Shown here in pieces: positions 33,938-41,877 of a stretch of 64,000 nt of DNA. Below the pieces are notes generated by a model that saw only the letters and a program-made list of their open reading frames with translations, had not been told where the DNA came from and did not search any database. A program made the translations under genes and the position numbers. Location: the NCBI RefSeq assembly GCF_947492645.1, contig NZ_CANLMZ010000008.1, forward strand, positions 248,001-312,000, in the 5' to 3' direction. The stretch comes from an uncultured Pontibacter sp. Its GTDB lineage: Bacteria > Bacteroidota > Bacteroidia > Cytophagales > Hymenobacteraceae. Each line of letters opens with the position of its first letter. The stretch's first letter is position 1.

Positions 33938-36640
33938 TTATACTGTGGTCTTCATTTTGGTGCGCTCCATGCCGTACTGCAGAATGCGGTCTATAAAGTC
34001 GTAAGGCTTATAACCGTTTATCGCTGTCTGGTGGAAGATGCAAGTCGCAGGTGTCATTCCCGGAAGCGAGTTCACTTCGATGATTATCGTCTCCACTTCG
34101 TCGTTCTCCAGCACGCGTACAAAAGCATCTATCCTGGCGTAGCCTTCAATGTTCAAAATCTGTGCTACTTTTCTAAGATCTTCTTTTACCTGGTCAGAGA
34201 TCTTCTGACGGCGCTCCGGGTTAGTAGCATAACGCGCTGGCGTGATGTTTTGTCCTTCGCCGGCCAGGAATTTTTCTTCCAGCGATAACACCTCTCCTTC
34301 TGCTAAAGCCTCCGATGCTTCAAACACTTCATAGCTAACCGTACCGTCAGGCGCATACTTTGTAAGCAAACCACCGGTTATCTCCAGGAAGTGCTTCGCT
34401 CCCTCTCTAGAGATTAGCGTTTCTACCAGGAAGCCAGCTTTGTTCGGAAACTCTTCTTTAAAGCCAAGCGATAAGGTACGGGCACATTCCGTATCCAGCT
34501 CCTCCATCTCCCGGAACATGAGTTTTGTAAAAGCTTCCAGCTCCTGGCGGTTCTTGATCTTTTTTACGGCAGAGCTGCAACCATCGTCGGCTGGCTTGGC
34601 AATGAACGGGTACTTAAACTCACTTTCTATACTTTGGAAGAAGGCTTCGCTATCGTTCAGCCAGTCTTCTTTAAACGCCATGGCATGTTTAGCCACCGGA
34701 ACGCCGTGCTGTGCCAGTATCTCGTTGGTGTCGTATTTGTTGATGGTGATGCGCGATGAGCGGATGCCGGAACCGTTGTACGGGATGTACAGTTTCTCCA
34801 GCTCCATCTGCAAAGCACCGTCTTCGCCTGGCCTTCCGTGCAGGGCAATAAACACAGCATCCACCAAATTTTTCAGCTGGCTGTAGGTGATGCGCTGCGG
34901 CTCCTCCAGGCTGCGGCCGGTATACTTTCTGGTTATACTTTCGGCTTCTTTGGCAATCTCGGCTAGTATCGGGTGCGGCTTGCCTCCCTGCTCAAAGTAG
35001 TGTACTTTCTCTTTGATATCGTCTGCATTATCCTTCAGCATGATGTTGATCGGGATAGTATACAAACGGTGGGCTTCGTTGCTGCCTGTCAGGAAAATCG
35101 GAAGCGGCTCATACTTTGTAGACGAAGAAAGTTTTTCGTAGATGTTACGGCCACTCTCCACTGAAATATGGCGCTCCGAAGAATAGCCACCCATGATCAC
35201 ACCCACACGAATCTTCTCCGCACGGTGCGCCTGTTCTTCTCGTATTGCTTTGTCAAGTTTACCCAGAAGGCGCGTCAGTTTAACTGTATCCTTACCGGTT
35301 TTCAGGCGCTCAGCAATAGAGGTCCGGATAATATAGGTCAGGAACTGTGATGGGTTTAAGCCAATTTCAGCTGCCTGGTGGAAGAAGAATGACGACGGCA
35401 ACATACCGGAGGTTGTGTTCGGGTCGTTCAGGAAAATCTCTCCGTTATCAGTAATAAAACCATCCAGACGGGCATATACATTAAAGCCGAAGTCTTTGAA
35501 AAGCTTGCTTGTAGCTTTTCTTATCTCCTGTATCTGCTCTGTTGGTAGGTTTATCGGCGTGATCTTACGGCTCAGGCCCGGCAGATACTTAGAACGGTAG
35601 TCGAACACTTCGCTGCCCTTCACGATCTCAGTCGGAGGCAAAGCGATTGGCTCCCCTGCCTCATCCTGAACTACAATGCACGAAAATTCCCTGCCTTGGA
35701 TAAAGGCCTCAACTAACACTTGCTGCTCGTGCTCAATGTTTGTGAGCGTAATGCTATCTGCGGCGGCAGCGTTGAAAGTATGGTTGATTTTGTTTAGTAG
35801 CTCTTCGGGGTGGTACACAATGGTGCCATCCTCCAGCATCACCGGCATTCCGATACCCTCCCGGATATCTACCAGTTGCTTCATGGCAACCAGCTGCTTC
35901 TCCTCGCCTAACGCCACCCATTGGCTCTTGTAAATGGTTTTGGTAAAGAAGCTACGCTCTACGCCAGCCTCAAAAGCCGCAAAATCATTCTCTTTAATAA
36001 TAGACACCCCGATAGAAGAACCCTGGTGCGGCGCTTTTAGCACTAACGGCAATCCCAGCTCTTCAACTAAAGTATGGAATATCTGCTCGCGCTGCTCCTG
36101 CTTTGCCCAATCGGCATACTGTATGGTTCTGTAGTCCGGTGTCGGGAAGTTGTTTTGCTTCAGCAGTTCTTTCTGAGCAGCTTTATCGATACCGATGGCC
36201 GACGGAAGTATACCAGAGCCGGAATAAGGAATATGGTACCACTCCAGCAGTCCCTGAATAGCGCCATCTTCGCCGTACGGGCCGTGCAATGCTAAGAACG
36301 CGAATTCAAAATGCTCTTTAAACTCGTTTGGCTGCAAACGCTTACCGGCCTTGGCAATAATGGCGTCCTGCTCGGCCATACTTAACTCACCCAACGATTC
36401 TAAATAAATCTGCAAACCATGCTCGGTCTCCGGCAGGGCATCCACCGGTGGGTAAAAGTCGCGGATGGTGCCTTTGTAAATAAATTGCCAGTCCAGGAGA
36501 ATGAAGTTGCCCAGGCTGTCTACAAACACCGGAACCGGCTCAAAGAGAGCTTTATCTAAATTATCGTATACTGTACGGCCACCTGCAAAAGAGATTTCGC
36601 GCTCACGTGATGGCCCGCCAAAGATTATTCCTACTTTCAT
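33938..36640 (-). CDS. ddl: Tandem-fused D-alanine--D-alanine ligase
   Basis: 900 aa, over twice the usual 300-370. Two complete Ddl/ATP-grasp units are fused. Unit 1 (1-450): GGPSRERE, HGPYGEDG (119-126), SAIGIDK (147-153), KAPHQGSSIGV (202-212) and DPNTTSGM (406-413). Unit 2 (475-895): GGYSSERH, HGRPGEDG (601-608), TINK (632-635), KPADDGCSSAV (682-692) and EVNSLPGM (855-862). Unit 1 keeps the canonical phosphate loop but has changed the Mg-binding ExNxxPG motif. Unit 2 keeps ExN but has changed the loop. The enzyme joins two D-Ala for peptidoglycan; which unit does what is open. It is in an operon with the PASTA gene. Confidence 0.9.
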   Translation of the reverse strand: MKVGIIFGGPSREREISFAGGRTVYDNLDKALFEPVPVFVDSLGNFILLDWQFIYKGTIRDFYPPVDALPETEHGLQIYLESLGELSMAEQDAIIAKAGKRLQPNEFKEHFEFAFLALHGPYGEDGAIQGLLEWYHIPYSGSGILPSAIGIDKAAQKELLKQNNFPTPDYRTIQYADWAKQEQREQIFHTLVEELGLPLVLKAPHQGSSIGVSIIKENDFAAFEAGVERSFFTKTIYKSQWVALGEEKQLVAMKQLVDIREGIGMPVMLEDGTIVYHPEELLNKINHTFNAAAADSITLTNIEHEQQVLVEAFIQGREFSCIVVQDEAGEPIALPPTEIVKGSEVFDYRSKYLPGLSRKITPINLPTEQIQEIRKATSKLFKDFGFNVYARLDGFITDNGEIFLNDPNTTSGMLPSSFFFHQAAEIGLNPSQFLTYIIRTSIAERLKTGKDTVKLTRLLGKLDKAIREEQAHRAEKIRVGVIMGGYSSERHISVESGRNIYEKLSSSTKYEPLPIFLTGSNEAHRLYTIPINIMLKDNADDIKEKVHYFEQGGKPHPILAEIAKEAESITRKYTGRSLEEPQRITYSQLKNLVDAVFIALHGRPGEDGALQMELEKLYIPYNGSGIRSSRITINKYDTNEILAQHGVPVAKHAMAFKEDWLNDSEAFFQSIESEFKYPFIAKPADDGCSSAVKKIKNRQELEAFTKLMFREMEELDTECARTLSLGFKEEFPNKAGFLVETLISREGAKHFLEITGGLLTKYAPDGTVSYEVFEASEALAEGEVLSLEEKFLAGEGQNITPARYATNPERRQKISDQVKEDLRKVAQILNIEGYARIDAFVRVLENDEVETIIIEVNSLPGMTPATCIFHQTAINGYKPYDFIDRILQYGMERTKMKTTV

Positions 36641-36855
36641 TAATGCAAAGGTAATAAATCGGGTGTCAATTTATTTACAAAGTTACAAGCTGCTATTCTA
36701 GTTCAATTTTAGGTTTTATCAAAGTATAGGAGGGTTTTATACTTTTGATTTGTTCTTTCCTGTTTCTTGTTTTATATCGAGCTGCTGCTGTTCCTTAGTC
36801 TAACCTGCCTATACTTTCACCTCTGGCTTTGGTGCGCTCAAGCCCGCAAGGGCTC

Positions 36856-36952
36856 GTCCTTGGGTTGAGCGCTGTCTATTGAAAGCTGCCTCCGCGCTGC
36901 TCCGGCTACCCTAACGGGCACCGCAACAATAGAAGGCGCTCAACCCAAGGAC
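36856..36952. repeat. Intergenic inverted repeat, 26-bp arms
   Basis: Arms 36856-36881 and 36927-36952 (GTCCTTGGGTTGAGCGC and its complement) match except for two or three bases around a 45-nt GC-rich centre. It is part of the 789-nt non-coding gap 36641-37429 between divergent ddl and pgk. That gap also holds the palindrome at 37041 and AATTCCCCACCTCGGAGGGG (36997-37016), which resembles the ends of the MITE-like element at 15.6 and 16.9 kb. Confidence 0.6.
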
Positions 36953-37040
36953 TGGGATGGACACTTCTTCGCCGGCGGCTGTTGCAACAGGCACCAATTC
37001 CCCACCTCGGAGGGGCTGGGGTGGATTTACACCTTCGTAG

Positions 37041-37060
37041 GGACAGGTCGCGACCTGTCC
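37041..37060. repeat. 20-bp perfect palindrome, copy 1
   Basis: GGACAGGTCGCGACCTGTCC is a perfect palindrome. A one-base variant lies at 47981-48004. Both are intergenic. Confidence 0.65.
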
Positions 37061-37350
37061 GCAGGAATGGCATCAGCAATGAAACATGAGCCTCAGCTAA
37101 AGCAAAAGCAGACAGTCCACCTCCGAATCCAGTTCGAAATCTATGACTTTGAAGCCGCAGGTCCCAGCTTGTTTCGGGAGGGGCGCAGGTGGAATGATTT
37201 AGCGACTTCTATGAAACGTATTCTTTGAAGAGCGGCAGCTAGTATAAACTCTCCACCTCAGACAAGCAGAAGCAGTTGAAACCGGAGTTGCGGAAAAACA
37301 AGCAACCACCACCAATAAACAATCTAACTCTACTAGTATTAGCATTTCAC

Positions 37351-37358
37351 TATATTTG
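37351..37358 (+). promoter_or_regulatory. Candidate -7 element for pgk
   Basis: TATATTTG fits TAnnTTTG and lies 72 nt before the pgk ATG. No convincing -33 TTG at the usual distance, so tentative. Confidence 0.35.
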
Positions 37359-37429
37359 CTTCACCGTAGATTTATGGCAACAAAATTCGGCGGATAACGA
37401 ACAACGAGTAACAAAACCTAAATCACCTC

Positions 37430-38629
37430 ATGAAAACCGTAGAGCAGTATAACTTTGCCGGCAAAAAGGCATTGGTGCGTGTTGATTTTAACGTGCCCCT
37501 TGATGACAAGTATAATATCACAGACGATACCCGCATACGTGCGGCTGTACCCACCATTCGCAAGATCATGAACGATGGCGGCGCGGTTATCCTGATGTCG
37601 CACCTGGGCCGGCCTAAAAACGGGCCAGAAACGAAATTTTCGCTGCGCCACTTAGTTGACAGGCTAGCAGATGAGTTTGACACCATTGTTCGTTTTGCTG
37701 AGGATGCCACAGGCGCTGAGGCTGAGTTGATGGCTGCTGAGCTAAGGCCAAGAGAGATACTGCTGCTGGAAAACCTGCGTTTTCATAAGGCAGAGGAAAA
37801 GGGCGACCCTGAGTTTGCAGAGCGTTTGTCTAAGTTAGGCGATGTGTATGTAAACGATGCCTTTGGAACAGCGCACCGCGAGCACGCCTCTACTGCAGTA
37901 ATTGCACGCTACTTCCCCAAAGACAAAGTAATGGGCTATGTAATGCAGGCTGAGCTTGAAAATGCAAAACGCGTGCTTGATAAAGTAGAGCGCCCCTACA
38001 CCGCTATCATGGGTGGTGCTAAAATCTCTGATAAGATCCAGATCATAGAACGCCTTATGGACAAAGTGGACAACCTGCTGATTGGCGGTGGTATGTCTTA
38101 TACTTTTGTGAAGGCTGACGGTGGCGACATTGGTTCGTCTTTGGTAGAAGCAGACAAAGTTGACCTGGCGAAGCGCCTAATTGCCATGGCCCGCGAGAAA
38201 GGTGTAAACCTGATGATACCGGTAGACTCTGTGATTGCCGATGAATTTAGCAACGATGCCAACGTAGACACTTGCCTGAGCCACCACATTAAACCGATGT
38301 GGATGGGCCTTGATATTGGGCCGGAAGCACGTGCTCAGTATGCCGAGGTAATCGCTAATTCTAAAACCATACTTTGGAACGGCCCGATGGGTGTGTTTGA
38401 GATGTCTAACTTCTCTGTAGGCACAGAAGCTGTGGCAGAGGCTGTAGTAGAAGCAACCCGCCGTGGCGCTTACTCCCTGATTGGTGGAGGTGACTCTGCT
38501 GCAGCTGTTAACCAGCTAGGCTACGCTGACCGTGTATCGTATGTATCTACGGGTGGCGGTGCGCTGTTGGAATATATGGAAGGACGCACGCTGCCAGGTG
38601 TAGCCGCTATCGAACGCGACGACTACTAA
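37430..38629 (+). CDS. pgk: Phosphoglycerate kinase
   Basis: 399 aa, normal length. It makes ATP from 1,3-bisphosphoglycerate in glycolysis. The N-terminal domain has [14 protein letters not shown] with the substrate Asp/Asn, then MSHLGRPK and [11 protein letters not shown]. The hinge and nucleotide domain have [23 protein letters not shown] and [11 protein letters not shown]. It is a single gene with a strong terminator at 38651-38694; gap or other glycolytic genes are not adjacent. Confidence 0.97.
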   Translation: MKTVEQYNFAGKKALVRVDFNVPLDDKYNITDDTRIRAAVPTIRKIMNDGGAVILMSHLGRPKNGPETKFSLRHLVDRLADEFDTIVRFAEDATGAEAELMAAELRPREILLLENLRFHKAEEKGDPEFAERLSKLGDVYVNDAFGTAHREHASTAVIARYFPKDKVMGYVMQAELENAKRVLDKVERPYTAIMGGAKISDKIQIIERLMDKVDNLLIGGGMSYTFVKADGGDIGSSLVEADKVDLAKRLIAMAREKGVNLMIPVDSVIADEFSNDANVDTCLSHHIKPMWMGLDIGPEARAQYAEVIANSKTILWNGPMGVFEMSNFSVGTEAVAEAVVEATRRGAYSLIGGGDSAAAVNQLGYADRVSYVSTGGGALLEYMEGRTLPGVAAIERDDY

Positions 38630-38650
38630 GTTTATACTTTAAGCATATTT

Positions 38651-38694
38651 AAAAAAACTCCCCAGCCGCTACAAAGCTGCTGGGGAGTTTTTTT
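38651..38694 (+). terminator. Terminator of pgk
   Basis: Stem of 16 bp: AAAAAAACTCCCCAGC (38651-38666) with GCTGGGGAGTTTTTTT (38679-38694). Confidence 0.92.
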
Positions 38695-38830
38695 ATTTCC
38701 TCTCCAGTATCTATTTAGATTATATACATAGGAATTTCATTTTCAATTTATATATTGTAATAGCAATATAGCTAAGCACATAGCACTAGCAACACAACAA
38801 CCATCCTTTTATATCGCTAGGGGTGCTTAT

Positions 38831-38846
38831 GTTTAGCTGCTAGTTA
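38831..38846 (+). repeat. 16-nt word shared by two accessory loci, copy 2
   Basis: GTTTAGCTGCTAGTTA, identical to 12786-12801, 16 nt before the start of the unknown gene at 38862. Confidence 0.6.
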
Positions 38847-38861
38847 CCTAAAATTATAACG

Positions 38862-39500
38862 ATGAAGTTTCCATTATTGATTGTCGTTCTACTTATAAGC
38901 TTATCTGCGCTCGGGCAGATAACAGAACGGCAAGCGTATTGGAAAACCATAGTTGATAAAGACGCAAAAGAGCTTGGAATGACTACTCTTGATTTGGCAG
39001 GTCAAGTAAAGACCTATCGAATTTGGTATAACAGCATGCAAGTAGTGGAACTGGTACAGTTTAATGATTCCACATTTGACGGACACATAGTTAACTATGT
39101 AACTAAAAATTCTGGCACAAGGAAAAAGCCAAAGGAAGAGACACTTATACATAAAACTAAAATATCTCCCCTAACTGTTAGAAATCTTATCTACACGCTC
39201 CACAGCGCGAACATAGAGACTCTTCCTGACTCTGATGAAATTGAAGGCTACCCGCAAGGGTTTGACGGAAGAAACTATGTGTTCGAGATAGGATCAAAAG
39301 GGAATTACCGCATTTACTCATATTGGGAACCAGAAAACGAGCAATATCAGAATGGCAGTTTAGCAGAAATTGTTAATGTTAGGAAAATCCTAAGGACACT
39401 ACAAACTGAACTAAGTCTTGCTAAACTTTTCTCAGGCTTTATTGAAAGGTTACCGAAAGGAAGCTATACTTATGGGATAACTAATATGGTAAAGCTCTAA
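38862..39500 (+). CDS. Unknown exported protein
   Basis: 212 aa, family not recognised. Residues 1-19 are a signal peptide (MKFPLLIVVLLISLSALGQ), so the protein is periplasmic or outer-membrane. The mature part alternates beta strands and charged stretches (KTYRIWYNSMQVVELVQF, DSTFDGHIVNYVTK, YVFEIGSKGNYRIYSYW). This recalls other small Bacteroidota proteins of unknown role that start with a similar Gln-after-signal. Codon use is more AT-rich than for pgk. It opens the 38.8-41.6 kb accessory block. Confidence 0.75.
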   Translation: MKFPLLIVVLLISLSALGQITERQAYWKTIVDKDAKELGMTTLDLAGQVKTYRIWYNSMQVVELVQFNDSTFDGHIVNYVTKNSGTRKKPKEETLIHKTKISPLTVRNLIYTLHSANIETLPDSDEIEGYPQGFDGRNYVFEIGSKGNYRIYSYWEPENEQYQNGSLAEIVNVRKILRTLQTELSLAKLFSGFIERLPKGSYTYGITNMVKL

Positions 39501-39605
39501 AAAAATAAAATTAGGTAACACAATTTATACCCTATTCTTCGGCTACGCCTCGCACATGGTATACACGAGTAACGTTATCACATATTAAAATGACAAAAAA
39601 AGCAA

Positions 39606-40250
39606 ATGAAGAAAAATCTGATTCCGATCACTATACTAATTCTGGTTTGTACACTTTCTTATATGTACAATCTGGTGAGTCTTCTTTTGCTTGCAATAAT
39701 TGCCCTGAGCCTGGCAACGCTACTTATAGCAAGTATAGTAAAGGCATTTCGCGGTAGCCTTAGCCCAAGCTGGTTGAAAGTCCCATTGATCATACTAGCT
39801 GTTTGTGTATTAGGAGTTGTGACAGGGTTATTTCGCCCCTTGGAGCCTGCTGTAGTAAGTTCAGGTGATGTGAGTGAAAAACTAGCCTATGCCTACAAAA
39901 CCGATCAGGCAGACAGAATGACTGTCAGCGCTTACCTTGGCATGCGCAATAATAGTATGGCGAAGCGAGACAGCATCAGGCTCGAACAAGTTAACCAACT
40001 ATACAAGGATAATCAGATTGGTGAACCAATGGATAAGTTTTATGCCGCTTTCATTTTCCACCACAGTAAAACGGCTTCGCTATTTGAAATAGCTCAAAAG
40101 TTGGCAAGTGAAGCTGCTTCTGTAAAAGAATTAAAGAATAACTACGTGGTGCAATGGTTAGCCAAAGCAACTTACGATAGATGGATGGTCTCTTTGGGGA
40201 AGCCACAGAAGTATGGAACTCAGGATAAGTTTAGCGTAAGCGTGGAGTAA
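39606..40250 (+). CDS. Unknown membrane protein
   Basis: 214 aa, family not recognised. Three hydrophobic segments lie in the first 80 residues (ITILILVCTLSYMYNLV, LLLLAIIALSLATLLIASIV, VPLIILAVCVLGVVTGLF). A soluble, mostly helical domain of about 130 residues follows (AYAYKTDQADRMTVSAYL, DKFYAAFIFHHSKTASLFEI). The protein is probably anchored in the inner membrane. It follows the previous unknown gene by 105 nt on the same strand. The next 328 nt (40251-40578) carry no gene I can support. Confidence 0.7.
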   Translation: MKKNLIPITILILVCTLSYMYNLVSLLLLAIIALSLATLLIASIVKAFRGSLSPSWLKVPLIILAVCVLGVVTGLFRPLEPAVVSSGDVSEKLAYAYKTDQADRMTVSAYLGMRNNSMAKRDSIRLEQVNQLYKDNQIGEPMDKFYAAFIFHHSKTASLFEIAQKLASEAASVKELKNNYVVQWLAKATYDRWMVSLGKPQKYGTQDKFSVSVE

Positions 40251-40578
40251 TAAACTTAAAAGCAGGTGCAGCTTCTTTACTGACACTTTCGATTAAAAGC
40301 ATTTAAATAAAACCATAAATATTATTGCTTAACTACACCTAAACATTAGCTAAGCCCGATGAATGGCTGTGTTCCTCCGAAAAGACATAGATTGTAATAG
40401 GAGTTTATTTTCAAGCACCTTGCCGTAAGTATGGCAAAAAGTGGCAGAAGGAAGTAAGAAAAGATGCGGTGAATTTTTAAACATAATCACCTGATACGGC
40501 ACATAACCCAATTTTCGGCTATAGCTTGCTTCTTTTGTACGGTACAAGTATAGGCAAACACTATTAAGTATTTCGAGG

Positions 40579-41019
40579 ATGGGAAAAGACGAAAACAAGT
40601 TAAACGGACAAGGTGCTACACCTTTTGCACAGACTTTTTTTCATGGCACAAAGGCAGATTTAAAAGTTGGCGACCTGATAGAAGTGGGTTTTAACTCGAA
40701 TTATGGGCAAAAGAAAAACGCAAAATACATTTTTCTGACTGCGACATTAGATGCTGCCATCTGGGGAGCAGAACTTGCCTTTGGGGAAGGACGAGAAAGA
40801 ATTTATTTAGTAGAGCCAACAGGCGCAATTGAAGACGACCCTGATTTAACAGACAAGAAATTTCCAGGTAATCCTACAAAATCGTATCGTTCTACCCAGC
40901 CGTTTAAAGTTGTAGGAGAAGTCACCGTTTGGAAAGGACACCCAACCGAGCAGGTTAACACGATGAAAGAACACTTGAAGCGACTTAACGAACAAGGAAT
41001 TAACTCACTAAATGAGTAA
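40579..41019 (+). CDS. arr: NAD+-rifampin ADP-ribosyltransferase
   Basis: 146 aa, normal Arr length. Arr inactivates rifamycins by ADP-ribosylating the ansa-chain hydroxyl at C23. The start FAQTFFHGTKADLKVGDLI carries the conserved His/Gly/Thr of the NAD site. KYIFLTATLDAAIWGAELA, RIYLVEPTGAIEDDPDLTDKK and NPTKSYRS complete the family pattern, including the catalytic Asp region. Chromosomal Arr genes are widespread, and plasmid arr-2/3 are integron cassettes. The composition is AT-rich, and the next gene starts 5 nt after its stop, suggesting one transcript with the DHFR-like gene. Confidence 0.92.
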   Translation: MGKDENKLNGQGATPFAQTFFHGTKADLKVGDLIEVGFNSNYGQKKNAKYIFLTATLDAAIWGAELAFGEGRERIYLVEPTGAIEDDPDLTDKKFPGNPTKSYRSTQPFKVVGEVTVWKGHPTEQVNTMKEHLKRLNEQGINSLNE

Positions 41020-41024
41020 GTAAC

Positions 41025-41570
41025 GTGAGAAAAGTAGTCTTAGACCTGGCAGTTACATTGGATGGCTTTATCCAAGGCCCTAATGGAGAAACTGATTGGT
41101 GCATTATGGATGATGATATGGATTTCGAAGGATTTTTATCAACCATTGATACCATATTCTACGGTAGAGTGAGTTACGACACCTGGGGCAATTACCAGCC
41201 CGACCAAAATGCTAGCGAAACAGAATCAAAGCTTTGGCAGAGTGTTCACTCAAAAAATAAATTTGTTTTCTCTAGCCAGAACAGGCAGGATCGCAATGCT
41301 ACTTTTATTAATTCGGACATAGCAAAAAAGGTAGTTGAGATAAAAAGCCAGCCCGGTAAAGACATCTGGCTCTACGGTGGGGCGAGCCTCATCAAAACTT
41401 TCATACAGCTAGGGCTTATAGACGTGTATAGGATTTCGGTACATCCTGTAGCTTTAGGAAGTGGCAAACCCTTGTTTGAAGACCTGGAAAAGCGAGTAGC
41501 ACTAAACTTGGTTAAAACCAACACATTTAAATCGGGTGTTGTGCAGCTCATTTACGAACCCCAACAGTAA
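41025..41570 (+). CDS. Dihydrofolate reductase/RibD C-terminal-like protein
   Basis: 181 aa from GTG 41025. The N-terminus RKVVLDLAVTLDGFIQGPNGETDW is the standard opening of the RibD-C/YyaP-like branch of the DHFR superfamily. FYGRVSYDTW and DIWLYGGASLIKTFIQLGLID supply the NADPH-binding loop. These relatives reduce pterin- or pyrimidine-like substrates, and true folate reduction is not assured. The gap to arr is 5 nt, so they are probably co-transcribed and may have moved together. Confidence 0.88.
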   Translation: MRKVVLDLAVTLDGFIQGPNGETDWCIMDDDMDFEGFLSTIDTIFYGRVSYDTWGNYQPDQNASETESKLWQSVHSKNKFVFSSQNRQDRNATFINSDIAKKVVEIKSQPGKDIWLYGGASLIKTFIQLGLIDVYRISVHPVALGSGKPLFEDLEKRVALNLVKTNTFKSGVVQLIYEPQQ

Positions 41571-41655
41571 AGCAACGAATCGTTAAGGCATCACCAAAAG
41601 CGATACTGACACACTATTATCGGTACAAGTAAAATTGTTTAATGCATGTTACAGT

Positions 41656-41781
41656 ATGCAGCAGTACAAAGTCAACTCCTTTACAATCAAAAAACTATCA
41701 AAATTAAGAAAACTTACATTAACGCGGATCATGGCTTGGCCTGTGCTTGGTTACCTCCTGTTTACAAAAGAAGCTAAGTAA
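41656..41781 (+). CDS. Possible 41-aa basic/hydrophobic small ORF
   Basis: The frame ATG 41656 to TAA 41779 encodes 41 aa with a Lys/Arg-rich first half (FTIKKLSKLRKLTLTR) and a short hydrophobic end (AWPVLGYLLF). No family or clear ribosome site is seen. It lies in the 307-nt gap between the DHFR-like gene and the M1 peptidase, otherwise empty. Weak. Confidence 0.18.
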   Translation: MQQYKVNSFTIKKLSKLRKLTLTRIMAWPVLGYLLFTKEAK

Positions 41782-41877
41782 AAATAAAAGTGTATTTTTG
41801 ATTTAAATACGGCTCAGGCTTTACCTTACACTTAAAATTTTAAAGGTCGTAAAAGTATACATTATAAACTCCACCCT

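Noticed and set aside
40579..41019. Arr as proof of a mobile resistance element
   Set aside because: No integrase, transposase, attC-like site or plasmid genes adjoin it; chromosomal Arr is common, so mobility remains only a hypothesis.
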